Below are positions 5,358 to 5,846 of a stretch of DNA of 5,846 bases, one piece after another (within the stretch, counting starts at the first letter, position 1; every line of letters starts with the position of its first letter). The translations under genes and the position numbers were made by a program. This stretch comes from Methylococcaceae bacterium UBA1147 (lineage in GTDB: Bacteria; Pseudomonadota; Gammaproteobacteria; Methylococcales; UBA1147): assembly GCA_002311315.1 (NCBI GenBank), contig DBZZ01000087.1, forward strand, positions 330 to 6,175, in the 5' to 3' direction. The notes beneath the pieces are model-generated. The model was not told the origin of the DNA. It did no database searches and was given only the letters and a program-made list of their open reading frames with translations.

Positions 5358-5533
5358 GCTTTATCGTGTCTATGGGTAGGCCGACCGACACCCAATCAGC
5401 ACCCGGCTATCCGTTTCTTTTTGCATGGACGGGCCTGATGAACAGAGTTTTTACCGTGAAACGGGAAGGGGCGTGGTTTTAGCCGGGAAGATAACCCTCC
5501 ATTTTGAACCTTGCGCTAAAACAGGTCCGAGGG

Positions 5534-5559
5534 AACAACCCGTCAAGGAGGGGGTTGTT
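5534..5559 (+). promoter_or_regulatory. Hairpin presenting a Shine-Dalgarno sequence before the protease gene
   Basis: AACAACCC (5534-5541) is perfectly complementary to GGGTTGTT (5552-5559), an 8-pair stem. The 10-base loop contains AAGGAGG (5545-5551), the best ribosome binding site in front of the protease. The likely TTG start is 7 bases beyond the stem. The fold could modulate initiation; it could also be an inverted-repeat protein-binding site. Confidence 0.4.
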
Positions 5560-5565
5560 GTTCAT

Positions 5566-5846
5566 TTGATCCACTGCCTCAGCCTTGTCTTGTGTCTGAT
5601 CTGGTGTCAGCCAGCCGGCGCAGAAACAGTGCCCAACCTGATGTGGGGCCGCAGCGTGGTCAAGATCCTTGCCGACACCAACAAGGGTCGCGTATCCATG
5701 GGCTCGGGCGTCGTGGTTGCTGTCAACCGCGTTGCGACCAACTGCCATGTTATCCGGGCTGCCGTTTCGATCGTCCTGACCAAAGGCATTATCCGTTATC
5801 CGGTTGTGGCGCAGGCCGTCATGCCGGAACGCGATGTATGCATTCT
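5566..5846 (+). CDS. Secreted trypsin/HtrA-like serine protease, 3' end outside the window
   Basis: The first 93 codons of an exported S1-type protease. Residues 1-19 look like a signal peptide (hydrophobic LSLVLCLIW, then AGA before ETVPN). The protease fold begins at WGRSVVKILAD, followed by GSGVVVA (46-52), and the catalytic histidine is H61 in VATNCHVI. ERDVCIL near the end carries the likely catalytic aspartate, D90. The catalytic serine would lie beyond 5846. Such proteins cut or guard misfolded envelope proteins; whether PDZ or other domains follow cannot be seen. The start is uncertain: TTG 5566 best suits the signal peptide, but the upstream AAGGAGG is 14 bases away. The frame is open back to 5380, with ATG 5425 giving 47 extra residues; ATG 5641 would lose the signal peptide. 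Neither ATG has a good ribosome site. The gap from rubredoxin (5358-5565) holds no other gene that I can see. Confidence 0.82.
   Translation, partial: MIHCLSLVLCLIWCQPAGAETVPNLMWGRSVVKILADTNKGRVSMGSGVVVAVNRVATNCHVIRAAVSIVLTKGIIRYPVVAQAVMPERDVCI

Noticed and set aside
5599..5610. LIWC near the end of the protease signal peptide as a lipoprotein lipobox.
   Set aside because: Tryptophan just before the cysteine does not fit a lipobox, and a normal AGA cleavage site follows.

Overview
The window looks like ordinary chromosomal DNA from a Gram-negative proteobacterium, most likely a gammaproteobacterium. This rests on periplasmic and outer-membrane signal peptides, a DUF2490-type outer-membrane protein, a YjbQ-family enzyme, a short bacterial rubredoxin, GGAG-type ribosome binding sites and moderately GC-rich codon use. 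The assignment is an inference; no ribosomal RNA or other marker gene is present.

Layout. Bases 1-139 are a hairpin-rich leader. A periplasmic thioredoxin/TlpA-like protein follows (140-631, +). It converges on a two-gene minus-strand operon made of a divergent HD-domain protein (1159-2085) and a YjbQ/UPF0047 protein (746-1168); the two overlap by 10 bases and look translationally coupled. Divergent from that operon is a concentrative nucleoside transporter gene (2253-3487, +). It is full length in outline but broken by a one-base deletion and an in-frame amber codon, and possibly by a third lesion at the original start. Next comes a DUF2490-type outer-membrane beta-barrel protein (3626-4339, +), whose start is preceded by a tandem repeat containing two start-stop (ATGTAG) pairs. 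Bases 4340-5189 hold no recognisable protein gene but several hairpins and two perfect palindromes. A compact rubredoxin gene (5190-5357, +) follows, preceded by a terminator-like hairpin. The window ends inside a secreted trypsin/HtrA-like serine protease (from about 5566, +).

The genes do not form one pathway. Three of them (thioredoxin-like, DUF2490, protease) belong to the cell envelope. The HD-yjbQ pair is the only clear operon. I do not see a mobile element, CRISPR array, toxin-antitoxin pair or defence system. The most noteworthy points are the decaying nucleoside transporter, the structured non-coding stretch with a possible attenuator before rubredoxin, and the altered active-site region of the HD protein.
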